Shown here one piece after another: positions 41,234-49,250 of a DNA stretch of 64,000 bases (its first letter is position 1; every line of letters begins with the position of its first letter). A program made the translations under genes and the position numbers. Below the pieces are notes generated by a model that was not told where the DNA came from, did not search any database, and saw only the letters and a list, made by a program, of their open reading frames with translations. This DNA is from Planomonospora parontospora (lineage in GTDB: Bacteria; Actinomycetota; Actinomycetes; Streptosporangiales; Streptosporangiaceae), in the NCBI GenBank assembly GCA_014647935.1, contig BMQD01000004.1, positions 82,155 through 146,154 on the forward strand, written 5' to 3'.

Positions 41234-43195
41234 ATGTCACGTGCCGCACCGCTGACCCCGTCCGACCCGCGTGAGCTGGCGGGATACCGGATCACCGGGA
41301 GGCTCGGCGACGCACGACCGCAGGACGCCTACCTCGCCGAGGAGCCCTCCGGCGCCCAGGCGGTGATCAGGCTGCTGCCCCCGGGTGCGGACCCCGAGCG
41401 GTTCCTGCGGACCGTGGAGCCGCTGCGCGGGGTGTCGGCGTTCGGCGTGGCGCAGGTGCTCGGCGGCGGATTCCACGGCGACCGGCCCTACATCGTGAGC
41501 GAGTACGTCGAGGGCCCCACCCTGGCCGAGGCGGTCGCCGCGGACGGGACGCTGCGCGGCCCTGCCCTGGACCGGCTGGCCATCGGCACGATGGCCGCGC
41601 TGGCCGCCGTCCACCGGGCCGGCGCCGTGCACGGCGGCATCCGGCCGGAGACGGTCGTCCTGGGCCCCGGCGGCCCCGTCGTCGTGGACTTCGGCCTCAC
41701 CGGGGCGCTGGCGGCCGTGGAGGGCGCGCCGACCACGCCCGTCGGCCTGCCCGCCTACCAGGCACCCGAGCAGTTGGACGGGGCCCCGCCCGCCCCGCCC
41801 GCCGACGTGTTCGCCTGGGCCGCGACGGTGGCGTTCGCCGCGACCGGCGCGGCCCCGTTCGGGGCCGGCACGGTGGCCGCGACGATCAACCGGGTCCTGC
41901 ACGACGAGCCGGATCTGTCGGCCGTCCCCGGTGAGCCGGGCGCCCTGCTGGCGGAGTGCCTGGCCAAGGACCCGGCGGCCCGGCCCGCCGCCGGCGCGGT
42001 GCTGCTCCGGCTGGTCGGCGAGGAGTCGCTCCTGGAGACGGCCACGGCCATCGCCACCGGCCGGGTCGCCGAGGAGCCGCCCACCCGGCCGGCCGGGGGC
42101 CGCGGCAAGCGCGCGCTGCTCCTGGGCGGGGCCTTCGCCGCGGTGGCGGCCGTCTCCGGCGCGGCGGTGTACGTGGCGGCGCCGCCGCGACCGGCGGAGG
42201 TCCGGCGGGCCGCCGCGACGGCCTCGCCCGGCGGCTCCCTGGCCCCGGCGTCCACCGCCGTCCCGGGCCCGGTCGCGACGGCGCAGCCGACCTCCGCGGC
42301 GTGGGAGAAGGTCGAGGAGCCGAACGCGGAGGTCAGGCTCGACGGCACCTCGACCGTCGTCCACGAGCACCCGTCCGACCCCGTCAAGCTCAGCGCCTAC
42401 CTGCTGAGCGGCCAGCCGTACACGTCCTATCTGCGGGAGCGGTCCGGCGGCTTCCGCAAAGTCGGCACGGCCGAGGAGGCCGTGCCGTCCCCCGACGGCA
42501 GGTGGGTCGCGCTGAACCCGTGGCTGAAGTTCCTCGACTCCGACCAGGACCACGTACGGCTGAGCGACCCGGCCACCGGGGAGCAGTTCACGGTCAACAC
42601 GGTCAAGCAGCCGCTGCAGACGATGTTCCCGGTCTGGTCCCGCGACGGTTCCCGGCTGCTGATGTCGATCCACGACCCGGACAAGAAGCTGATCACCGGT
42701 TTCGTGCTCATCGACCCGGTCGCCCGCACCGCCGCCGCCGTGCAGGCCGAGTACTCCGACGACGTGGCGCGGCCGTTCAACTTCATGCCTGACGGCCGGA
42801 TCGCCCGCGGGTTCTCGGACGGCGCGCGGATCGGGATCAACGTCTACGACACGGGCGGGCGGGTGGCCAGGTCGCTGCACTGGGTGGGCAGCCCGCAGGG
42901 CACCTCCTGGTTCTCCCCGTCGGGCGACCTCTTCGCGACCTACTGCCCCAGGGGCGACGGGAGCGTCTGCGCCTGGAGCACCCGGGAGGGCGACCGGCGG
43001 GCGACCGTCACGCCGCCCGCTAAGGCGGAGCTGGTCGGCTGGTTCAACGAGCAGCACGTCATCGTGCGGGTCCCGCACAAGAAGGGCGTCCGGTTCCAGC
43101 TCGTGGGCCTCGACGGCGCCGTCGAGCGCCTGCTGGTCGACATGCCGAAGAAGAACGAGGCCGTCCTCAGGTTCGACCCGGCCGCCCCGCGCTGA
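41234..43195 (+). CDS. membrane Ser/Thr pseudokinase with outside propeller-like domain
   Basis: Single-span protein of about 653 residues. The kinase-like domain (15-275) has a broken glycine loop (RLGDARPQDAYLA), Arg46 in place of the ATP lysine (AVIRL), HGG (133-135) in place of HRD, and Thr140 in place of the Mg-binding Asn. Only DFG (152-154), APEQL and the C-lobe are preserved. A transmembrane helix near 295-315 leads to an outside region of about 320 residues with repeated SPDGRWVAL-, SRDGSRLLMS- and SPSGDLFAT-like blades, as in TolB/WD40 propellers. Its stop shares a base with the next start (TGATG), so it is coupled to a kinase that looks active. A regulatory subunit role is inferred. 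Confidence 0.85.
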   Translation: MSRAAPLTPSDPRELAGYRITGRLGDARPQDAYLAEEPSGAQAVIRLLPPGADPERFLRTVEPLRGVSAFGVAQVLGGGFHGDRPYIVSEYVEGPTLAEAVAADGTLRGPALDRLAIGTMAALAAVHRAGAVHGGIRPETVVLGPGGPVVVDFGLTGALAAVEGAPTTPVGLPAYQAPEQLDGAPPAPPADVFAWAATVAFAATGAAPFGAGTVAATINRVLHDEPDLSAVPGEPGALLAECLAKDPAARPAAGAVLLRLVGEESLLETATAIATGRVAEEPPTRPAGGRGKRALLLGGAFAAVAAVSGAAVYVAAPPRPAEVRRAAATASPGGSLAPASTAVPGPVATAQPTSAAWEKVEEPNAEVRLDGTSTVVHEHPSDPVKLSAYLLSGQPYTSYLRERSGGFRKVGTAEEAVPSPDGRWVALNPWLKFLDSDQDHVRLSDPATGEQFTVNTVKQPLQTMFPVWSRDGSRLLMSIHDPDKKLITGFVLIDPVARTAAAVQAEYSDDVARPFNFMPDGRIARGFSDGARIGINVYDTGGRVARSLHWVGSPQGTSWFSPSGDLFATYCPRGDGSVCAWSTREGDRRATVTPPAKAELVGWFNEQHVIVRVPHKKGVRFQLVGLDGAVERLLVDMPKKNEAVLRFDPAAPR

Positions 43196-45270
43196 TGCCC
43201 TCCGCCGCACGCTCCCGCTCCGATGATCCCGAGCTCCCGGCGGGGTACCGCGTGCTCGGCAGGCTCGGCGCGGGCGGGCAGGGCGTGGTGTACCTCGCGG
43301 AGTCGGCCGGGGGCGAGCGCGTCGCGGTCAAGGTGCTCCACCGGAGCCCGGCGGGCGACCTGGGCCCGTTCCTCGCCGAGGCCGAGCTGATCCGCCGGGT
43401 CCGGGCGTTCTGCACCGCCCAGGTCGTGGACTCGGGGGTGGCCGACGGCCGGCCGTACCTCGTCACCGAATACGTCGACGGGCCGAGCCTGGCCCGGGTG
43501 ATCGAGGAGCGCGGCGCGCTGCGCGGGCCCGAGCTGGTCCGGCTGGTCTTCGGCACGCTCACCGCGCTGGCCGCCGTCCACCAGGCCGGGGTGGTGCACC
43601 GGGACTTCAAGCCGGCCAACGTGCTGCTCGGCCGGGACGGGCCGCGGGTGATCGACTTCGGGATCGCCCGGGTGGCGGAGTCCACCGCGGGGACCGACGA
43701 GCTGGTCGGCACCCCGCCCTACATGGCCCCGGAGCAGTTCGACGGGTCGGGCGCCGGACCGCCCGCGGACATGTTCGCCTGGGCCTCCACCGTCGTCTGC
43801 GCCGCCACCGGGAGCCCTCCGTTCGGGACCGCGCCGACGCCGGCGGTGATCAACCGGATCCTGAACGAGCCCCCGGATCTGGGTGGGGCGGCGGAGCTGG
43901 ACGGCGAACTGCGCGAGCTGGTGAGCGCCTGCCTGGACAAGGACCCCGCCCGGCGGCCCACCGCCGCGGGCGCGCTGATGCGCCTGCTGGGCGAGCGGGT
44001 GCCCGCGCGGGAGATCCTCCCGGAGGGCAGCCGCCGCGCCGTACCGGGACCTCCGCCCGGGGAGGGCCCTACCGCGCCGTGGCCTGCTTCCGGGAAAGGC
44101 CCTGCCGCACCGGGGCATGCCTCCGGGGAGGGCCCCGGCGCGCTGGGGATACCGGCCGACGGGAGCCCCGCCGCGCCGCCGGACGTCCCGGGGCGGACAC
44201 GGTGGCGGGGGCGGACGGCGGTGCCGCCCGCGCTGGCCGCCGTTGGGCTGCTCGCCGGGAGCCTGCTCACCGCCCGGCTCCTGGCCGCCGGCGACGTGTC
44301 CTCCTTTCCGCTGCCGTTCTCCTCTCCGGTGCCGGCCTCCTCCGCTCCCGCCGCCCCGCCGACCATGGCGGCCGCCTCTACGACGGACACCCCCCTCCCC
44401 GGCACCGGGATCACGTTGCACGAGAACCCCGCCGACGGGCTCTGGGTCTCGTCCTACCAGGACTGGCGCGACAACCCGGACAGGAGCACGAAGGGCCTGC
44501 CCGGGTTCCTGCGGGACCCCCGCACGGGCGCCTTCCAGCCCGCCGGGGCGCTGCGGCTGACGGTGGCGGCCCCGGGCGGGCGCCTGGCCGCGTCGCTCTC
44601 GAACTCGCGCCTGATCGCATCCGATTACGACCGCATCACCGTCACGGACCGTGCCTCCGGCGCCTCCTACGACATCCGCACCGTGGACCGGCCGCTGATC
44701 ACCTTCCATCCCGCCTGGAACGACGACGGCACCCGGATCCTGCTCACCGTCTACGAGGGTGTCGGCGACGACGCGCCGAGCGTCGGCTTCGCGGTCGTGG
44801 ACCCGGTCGCGCGTACGGCGCGCATCACCCGGATGCCCGCCGCCGGCCCCCACCCGTACGTGTGGGGCGTCGAGCCCGGCACCGTGATGCACCGGGGCTC
44901 CGGCGGGGCGGTCCGGGTGCACGGACTCGACGGCCGGGAGCTGCGGGTCCTGCCCGGCGTGGGCGACCTGCACCCGGGCGGCGCCGTCACCACCGCCGAG
45001 GGGGGCCTGTTCCTGACCTCCTGCCCGGACGCGCCCGCGGACACGTGCGTGTGGACCTATCCCGCGGGCACCGGGAAGGCCCGGGTGCGGGTCGGCGGGC
45101 GGACCGCGGTGCACGGCTGGCTGGACGCCGGACACCTGCTGGCGGTCCGGCGGGGGGAGAAGACCTCCGAGGTCGTGATGCTCGACCTGGCGGGGAAGGC
45201 CGTCCGGGTGCTCGCCGACGGGCCCGCCGGGGACATCGACGAGGTCGTGCTCTGGTACACGCCCCGTTGA
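43195..45270 (+). CDS. membrane Ser/Thr protein kinase with outside propeller-like domain
   Basis: Hanks-type kinase of about 691 residues with an intact catalytic set: glycine loop GAGGQG (25-30), ATP lysine K46 (VAVKVL), HRDFKPAN with D137 and N142, DFG at 154-156, a Thr-rich activation segment (ESTAGTDELVGTPPYMAPEQ) and PPADMFAWAS. A Pro/Gly-rich linker, a transmembrane helix near 345-365 and an outside domain of about 300 residues follow. That outside domain is similar in design to its pseudokinase neighbour, with ITLHENPADGLWVSSYQDW-type opening and propeller-like repeats. The start overlaps the previous stop by one base. The pair probably forms a receptor complex; ligand and substrates are unknown. 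Confidence 0.9.
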   Translation: MPSAARSRSDDPELPAGYRVLGRLGAGGQGVVYLAESAGGERVAVKVLHRSPAGDLGPFLAEAELIRRVRAFCTAQVVDSGVADGRPYLVTEYVDGPSLARVIEERGALRGPELVRLVFGTLTALAAVHQAGVVHRDFKPANVLLGRDGPRVIDFGIARVAESTAGTDELVGTPPYMAPEQFDGSGAGPPADMFAWASTVVCAATGSPPFGTAPTPAVINRILNEPPDLGGAAELDGELRELVSACLDKDPARRPTAAGALMRLLGERVPAREILPEGSRRAVPGPPPGEGPTAPWPASGKGPAAPGHASGEGPGALGIPADGSPAAPPDVPGRTRWRGRTAVPPALAAVGLLAGSLLTARLLAAGDVSSFPLPFSSPVPASSAPAAPPTMAAASTTDTPLPGTGITLHENPADGLWVSSYQDWRDNPDRSTKGLPGFLRDPRTGAFQPAGALRLTVAAPGGRLAASLSNSRLIASDYDRITVTDRASGASYDIRTVDRPLITFHPAWNDDGTRILLTVYEGVGDDAPSVGFAVVDPVARTARITRMPAAGPHPYVWGVEPGTVMHRGSGGAVRVHGLDGRELRVLPGVGDLHPGGAVTTAEGGLFLTSCPDAPADTCVWTYPAGTGKARVRVGGRTAVHGWLDAGHLLAVRRGEKTSEVVMLDLAGKAVRVLADGPAGDIDEVVLWYTPR

Positions 45271-45292
45271 CGCGCTCCCCGGCCCCGAGGGG

Positions 45293-46252
45293 TCAGCCGA
45301 ACCGGTAGACCGTGCCGGAGGTGAACTCCTCGCCGGGGCGCAGCACGGTGGAGGGGAACTCCGGCCGGTTCGGCGAGTCGGGGAAGCGCTGGGTCTCCAG
45401 GCACAGGCCCGCGTGCCTGCCGTAATCGGTGACCACGCCGTCGAGCATGTTGCCGGAGTAGAACTGCACGCCCGGCTCGGTGGTGGTGACCCGCATGACG
45501 CGGCCGCTGACGGGTTCGCGGACCTCGATGTCGCCGCGCAGGACGTAGCAGTGGTCGTAGCCGCCGCCCAGCGCCGGGTCGTCGATCCGCTCGCCGATCG
45601 CGCGCGGCGTCGTGAAGTCGAACGGGGTGCCCGCCACCGGCGCGAGCTCGCCGGTCGGGATCTTGGTGGAGTCGACGGGCAGGTAGTGGTCGGCGTCGAT
45701 CCGGACGACGTGCCCGAGGACGTCGCCGGAACCGGCGCCCGCGAGGTTGAAGTAGGAGTGGTTGGTCAGGTTGAGCACGGTCGGCGCGTCGGTGGTCGCG
45801 CGGTAGTCCAGGACCAGGGCGTCGTCGGTCAGCGTGTAGGTGACGCTCGCGGTCAGCGTGCCCGGATAGCCCTCCTCGCCGTCCGGGCTGACGTACTCCA
45901 GCGTCACGGCCGACGGCGAGGCGTCGGCGACCCGCCAGACCCGCGAGGAGAAGCCGCCCGGCCCGCCGTGCAGGCTGTTGGGCCCGTCGTTGACCGGGAG
46001 CTCGTGGGCGGCCCCGTCCAGGGTGAACCGCCCGCCCGCGATGCGGTTGCCGTACCGCCCGACGACCGCGCCGAAGTAGCGGCTGCGCGTCAGGTAGTCC
46101 TCCAGTGTGCCGCAGCCGAGCACCACGTCGACCCCGGAGACCTCCAGGGACTGCACGACCGCGCCGTAGCTCAGCACCGCGGCGCGCATCCGCCCGCTGG
46201 ACAGGACGTGCCGCTCGACGGGCTCCCCCGACGGCGTGGTTCCGAAGTGCAT
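45293..46252 (-). CDS. aldose 1-epimerase (galactose mutarotase)
   Basis: Cytoplasmic aldose 1-epimerase of about 319 residues that interconverts alpha and beta anomers of free hexoses. The catalytic His is in NLTNHSYFNLAG and the catalytic Glu in LCLETQRFPDSPN; RYGNRIAGGRF is the sugar-binding N-terminal motif. The start at ATG 46252 has AAAGG about seven bases upstream; an in-frame ATG at 46267 is an alternative. It lies in a sugar-related region with a LacI fragment directly upstream, a LacI gene and a sugar-binding protein. The convergent kinase gene ends 22 bases away. Confidence 0.93.
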   Translation of the reverse strand: MHFGTTPSGEPVERHVLSSGRMRAAVLSYGAVVQSLEVSGVDVVLGCGTLEDYLTRSRYFGAVVGRYGNRIAGGRFTLDGAAHELPVNDGPNSLHGGPGGFSSRVWRVADASPSAVTLEYVSPDGEEGYPGTLTASVTYTLTDDALVLDYRATTDAPTVLNLTNHSYFNLAGAGSGDVLGHVVRIDADHYLPVDSTKIPTGELAPVAGTPFDFTTPRAIGERIDDPALGGGYDHCYVLRGDIEVREPVSGRVMRVTTTEPGVQFYSGNMLDGVVTDYGRHAGLCLETQRFPDSPNRPEFPSTVLRPGEEFTSGTVYRFG

Positions 46253-46266
46253 GCGTGCGCCTTTCA

Positions 46267-46383
46267 TCAGGAGACGGCCGGTCCCGGCGCCGGTCCGGTG
46301 GACTCCCGGGCGCCCCGCTCGCGGAGCCCCCGATCGGCCCCGTCGCGACCGGGTCATTGTAGGCGGGCACGCCGGCCGCTCAG
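46267..46383 (-). pseudogene. decayed LacI-family gene fragment
   Basis: Two adjoining blocks match separated parts of the intact LacI gene at 47816-48799. 46267-46309 matches its last codons (47816-47858, about 90% by eye). 46310-46370 matches 48048-48109 with about eight substitutions and one deletion, weaker to 46383. The roughly 190 bases between them in the intact gene are missing here. The fragment encodes remnants of YNDLVAMGLI and STGPAPEPA and sits between the epimerase start and the serine hydrolase stop. This suggests an older LacI duplication that was deleted and frameshifted. Confidence 0.7.
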
Positions 46384-46398
46384 AAGCGACGGGGTCCC

Positions 46399-47652
46399 TC
46401 AGAAGTAGCGGGGGCCGAGATCGGTGGCGGGCCAGGAGGCGACCTTGTTCAGGGCGGCGTTCATCCGGGAGCTGAGCACGTCGTAGTCGGGGGTGCCCTG
46501 CTCCTCTCGCCGGTTGAACAGCGCGGCGTAGGTGAAACCGTTCTGCAGGCGGGCCAGGTAGGTGTAGGTCCCGGGCATGCCGCCCGCGTGCCAGGTGTTG
46601 AGGTTCCCCGGGACCTGGCGCACGTACCAGCCGCACCCGTACCACCAGCCGTCCCCGCTGACACCGATCTCGGGCTTGGCGAGCACCTTCGCGATCGACG
46701 CCGCGTCGAGCACCGGGCCCGCGGCGTCGAGGACGCCGGCGAAGCGGACGAGGTCGACGGCGGAGGCCAGCCAGCCGCCGTTGGCGTCGTGGTTGGGCAC
46801 GTTGAAGCCGCCGTAGGGGTACGGCACGGTGGTCCCGGTGTCGTCCAGGACGGTCTTGGCGGTGTACTGCGACGCGTAGGCCACCTCGCCCGCGGCGGCC
46901 TCCGACCGGAGGCTGCGGCCGATCCGCATCCGGGTGATGCCGAGCGGGGCGAGGACCTTCTCCTTGACGTACGACTCGTAGTCCGTTCCGGAGGCCTTCT
47001 CGATGATCCGGCCGAGCAGCATGTAGCCGTAGTTGCTGTAGGCCATCCTCGTCCCGGGGGCGAAGTCCAGGGGCCGGGCGGTGGCGTACCTGATGATGTC
47101 GGCGTGGTCGATCGGCAGGGGCACGTCGAGCGCGGCGGAGATCGCGTGGTCGGACCAGAGGTGGTCCAGGGAGACGCTCCGGTCCCAGCCGCCCAGATGC
47201 TGCATGAGGCGGAGCACGGTCACCTGCGCCAGGCGGGGGTCGGCCTCGGCCGGCAGGCCCAGCAGGGTGGTGACCGGGGCCGAGAGGCCGAGCCGGCCCT
47301 CCTGGACCAGGCGCATGACCGCGGCCGCGGTGACGGGCTTGCTCAGGCTGGCTATCCGGAACAGCGAGGTCGGGCTCACGGGCGGGACGTATCGCGCCTG
47401 GGACGCGGTGTAGTAGCCGCGGGCCAGCAGGAGCCTGCCCCGCTTGGAGATCGCGAGCTGCGCGCAGGAGATCTCGCGCTCCTTGACGAAGGTCTTCATC
47501 ACCTCGTCGAACCCGGCCAGCTCCGCCGGAGCCGTACCGGTCGTCTGGAGCCCGGTGGGCGGCGGTGCGGCGGCGGCCGGGCGGGCGGTGAGCAGGACCG
47601 GCGCCAGCGCCGCACCCGTCTTGATCAGGTTTCTCCGGCTGAACGTCGCCAT
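46399..47652 (-). CDS. Tat-exported serine hydrolase, beta-lactamase/class C PBP-like
   Basis: Exported serine hydrolase of about 417 residues of the beta-lactamase/D-aminopeptidase/esterase (class C) fold. The N-terminus has a twin-arginine signal FSRRNLIKTGAAL with hydrophobic core and ARPAAAA cleavage region. The SxxK nucleophile motif is SLSKPV, the Tyr motif is YSNYG, and the third motif is HAGGMPG. It may be an esterase, a peptidase or a carboxypeptidase; true beta-lactamase activity is not implied. ATG 47652 begins just before the signal; an in-frame GTG at 47682 lacks a ribosome site. It is on the same strand as, and upstream of, the epimerase, separated by the LacI fragment. Confidence 0.87.
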   Translation of the reverse strand: MATFSRRNLIKTGAALAPVLLTARPAAAAPPPTGLQTTGTAPAELAGFDEVMKTFVKEREISCAQLAISKRGRLLLARGYYTASQARYVPPVSPTSLFRIASLSKPVTAAAVMRLVQEGRLGLSAPVTTLLGLPAEADPRLAQVTVLRLMQHLGGWDRSVSLDHLWSDHAISAALDVPLPIDHADIIRYATARPLDFAPGTRMAYSNYGYMLLGRIIEKASGTDYESYVKEKVLAPLGITRMRIGRSLRSEAAAGEVAYASQYTAKTVLDDTGTTVPYPYGGFNVPNHDANGGWLASAVDLVRFAGVLDAAGPVLDAASIAKVLAKPEIGVSGDGWWYGCGWYVRQVPGNLNTWHAGGMPGTYTYLARLQNGFTYAALFNRREEQGTPDYDVLSSRMNAALNKVASWPATDLGPRYF

Positions 47653-47815
47653 GTCCGCCCCATCCGAACGACAGATCTTCACGAGGAAAGATCATGCTAG
47701 GGGATCATGCGCCCGAGTGATGATCTTTCGGCGGAAGCGGCCGGCGCGGAGGCGGCGGCCGGCGCCAGGAGACGGGCCGCCTCAGAAGACGGGTGGCGTC
47801 GGAAGACGGGCTGCG

Positions 47816-48799
47816 TCAGGAGGCGGCCGGTTCCGGGGCCGGTCCGGTGGACTCCCGGACGACCAGGCCGGTCGCCAGGGTGGCCAGGGTGGCAGTGCCG
47901 CCCTCGGCCACCGACTGGAGCAGCAGGTCCACGGCCATCCGCCCGGCGGCGGCCGTGGGCATGGCCACGGTGGTGAGCTTGGGCCGGTTCAGCCGGCCGG
48001 CGACGATGTCGTCCACTCCGACGACGCTGACGTCGCCGGGGACCTGGACGCCCCGCTCGTGGAGCCCCTCGATCAGCCCCATGGCGACCAGGTCGTTGTA
48101 GGCGAGCACACCGGTCGCGCCCGAGGCGGCCACCTCGGCGGCGGCGGCGAGGCCGCCCTGCTCGGTGGGGGTGTTGGGGCCGAGGAAGACCAGGTCGACC
48201 CCGTCCACCGCGGCGGCGGCCTCCCGCATCCGCTTGCTCGTCCACGACCCGCTCGGCCCGGAGACGAGGGCGACCCTGAGGTGGCCGAGCCCGGCCAGGT
48301 GCTCGATCGCGAGCCGGGCGCCCTGGCCGATGTCCATCAGCACCGTCGGCATGCCCTTGACCTCGCGGTTCACCACGACGAACGGCACGTCGGCGTGGAG
48401 CCGCTCGATGGCCCGGTTCGACAACCGCGGGCTGCACAGCAGCACCCCGTCGACCTGCTTGGCGAGGGCCTTGATCAGCTCCTCCTCCACCTGCGGGTCC
48501 TCGTCGGTGTCGGCCACGAAGACGTGGTAGTCGCGCGTCCTGGCGTGCGCCTGGGCCGCCTTGATCAGCGGCGGGAAGAACGGGTTGGAGATGTCGGCGA
48601 CGATCAGCCCGAGGTTGTGCGTCCGGCCGGTGGTCAGCGCGCGGGCCGCGCGGTTCGGGCGGTAGCCGAGGTCCTCGGCGACCGCGAGCACGCGGTTGCG
48701 CGTCTCGGGGTTGACCAGATGGGGCGCGGAGAAGGTGCGGGAGACCGTGGAGACGTGCACACCCGACGCCTGCGCCACGTCCCTGATCGTCGCTGCCAC
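47816..48799 (-). CDS. LacI family transcriptional regulator
   Basis: LacI/GalR-type repressor of about 327 residues. The helix-turn-helix and hinge are TIRDVAQASGVHVSTVSRTF and the PNRAARALTTGRT segment. The periplasmic-binding-like effector domain has the family motifs GLIVADISNPFFPPL, YNDLVAMGLIEGL and VSVVGVDDIVAGRL. GTG 48799 has AAGGAG about six bases upstream. It is divergent from the sugar-binding lipoprotein, and the space between them has three CGGTTGC-type sites including a perfect GCAACCGGTTGC. Control of itself and of the transporter gene, with a sugar as inducer, is therefore likely. About 65 bases of short imperfect GAAGACGGG repeats follow its stop. Confidence 0.92.
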   Translation of the reverse strand: MAATIRDVAQASGVHVSTVSRTFSAPHLVNPETRNRVLAVAEDLGYRPNRAARALTTGRTHNLGLIVADISNPFFPPLIKAAQAHARTRDYHVFVADTDEDPQVEEELIKALAKQVDGVLLCSPRLSNRAIERLHADVPFVVVNREVKGMPTVLMDIGQGARLAIEHLAGLGHLRVALVSGPSGSWTSKRMREAAAAVDGVDLVFLGPNTPTEQGGLAAAAEVAASGATGVLAYNDLVAMGLIEGLHERGVQVPGDVSVVGVDDIVAGRLNRPKLTTVAMPTAAAGRMAVDLLLQSVAEGGTATLATLATGLVVRESTGPAPEPAAS

Positions 48800-48848
48800 T
48801 CTGCTCCTTCGCCGGGGTGCTCACCGGGCCCGGCAGCAGGGTAGTACA

Positions 48849-48857
48849 AACGGTTGC
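48849..48857. promoter_or_regulatory. LacI half-type site AACGGTTGC (1)
   Basis: AACGGTTGC lies about 50 bases upstream of the LacI start and matches the core of the palindrome at 49007. It is probably an autoregulatory operator. Confidence 0.5.
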
Positions 48858-48899
48858 ACCGCTGTCAACGCCGCGTGTCAGAGGGTTCGGAGGGGCGGG

Positions 48900-48908
48900 A
48901 ACGGTTGC
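48900..48908. promoter_or_regulatory. LacI half-type site AACGGTTGC (2)
   Basis: An identical nine-base sequence 51 bases from the first, or about five helical turns. The spacing would allow repressor molecules to bind the same face of the DNA. Confidence 0.45.
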
Positions 48909-48972
48909 CATCCCGATGAATCCTGGAGCGGCACTCCGCCCCAGTTCAGTCGGGGTTTATCAAATTGCGCTC

Positions 48973-49002
48973 TTGACGTTGCGTTCTGGTATCCGCCATG
49001 TT
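48973..49002 (+). promoter_or_regulatory. promoter TTGACG-18-CATGTT for the sugar-binding gene
   Basis: The -35 box TTGACG (48973-48978) and a -10 candidate CATGTT (48997-49002) are separated by 18 bases. The LacI palindrome starts four bases after the -10, covering the expected transcription start. The mRNA leader would be about 240 bases. Confidence 0.45.
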
Positions 49003-49006
49003 TCAC

Positions 49007-49018
49007 GCAACCGGTTGC
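49007..49018. promoter_or_regulatory. LacI operator GCAACCGGTTGC
   Basis: Perfect 12-base palindrome with central CG, the classic shape of LacI/GalR-family operators. It is placed over the likely transcription start of the sugar-binding protein gene. Confidence 0.75.
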
Positions 49019-49250
49019 AAGCCCCCAGCACCGAACGGGAAGGAGTCGGCCCTCCGATGGCAGTCGACGCGGCGGATCTCAGAATACGCCCCCGTCGGAG
49101 CCGCACGGCATGGACGCCCCGCCCGCCGGTCTCCCGCCCGCCGATCGCACCGGCCGTCGTCGCGTCGATGAGGTACGTCTCGCAGAGGTGCCTCGGGTCG
49201 AGAGGTACGTCGGGTCGAGAGGTACAAGAGCGTTGAGAGGTTCCAGAGCA

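Larger units (their letters stand above)
48800..49250. other. 451-base regulatory intergenic region
   Basis: This stretch between divergent LacI and sugar-binding genes holds the operator sites and promoter listed below. It also holds a pair of direct GGGTCGAGAGGTAC repeats near 49196-49226. No convincing gene is seen. A frame beginning at ATG 49057 and ending at 49236 has atypical composition and no family resemblance. Confidence 0.6.

Noticed and set aside
46399..47652. Antibiotic-resistance beta-lactamase
   Set aside because: The SxxK, YxN and HxG motifs only define the class C fold. Tat export and chromosomal context beside sugar genes fit an esterase or peptidase equally well.
49057..49236. 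Short frame with ATG 49057 in the leader of the sugar-binding gene
   Set aside because: GGAAGGAG is about 12 bases away, the product is Arg/Pro-rich without resemblance to any family, and it lies in a region of operator sites and direct repeats.
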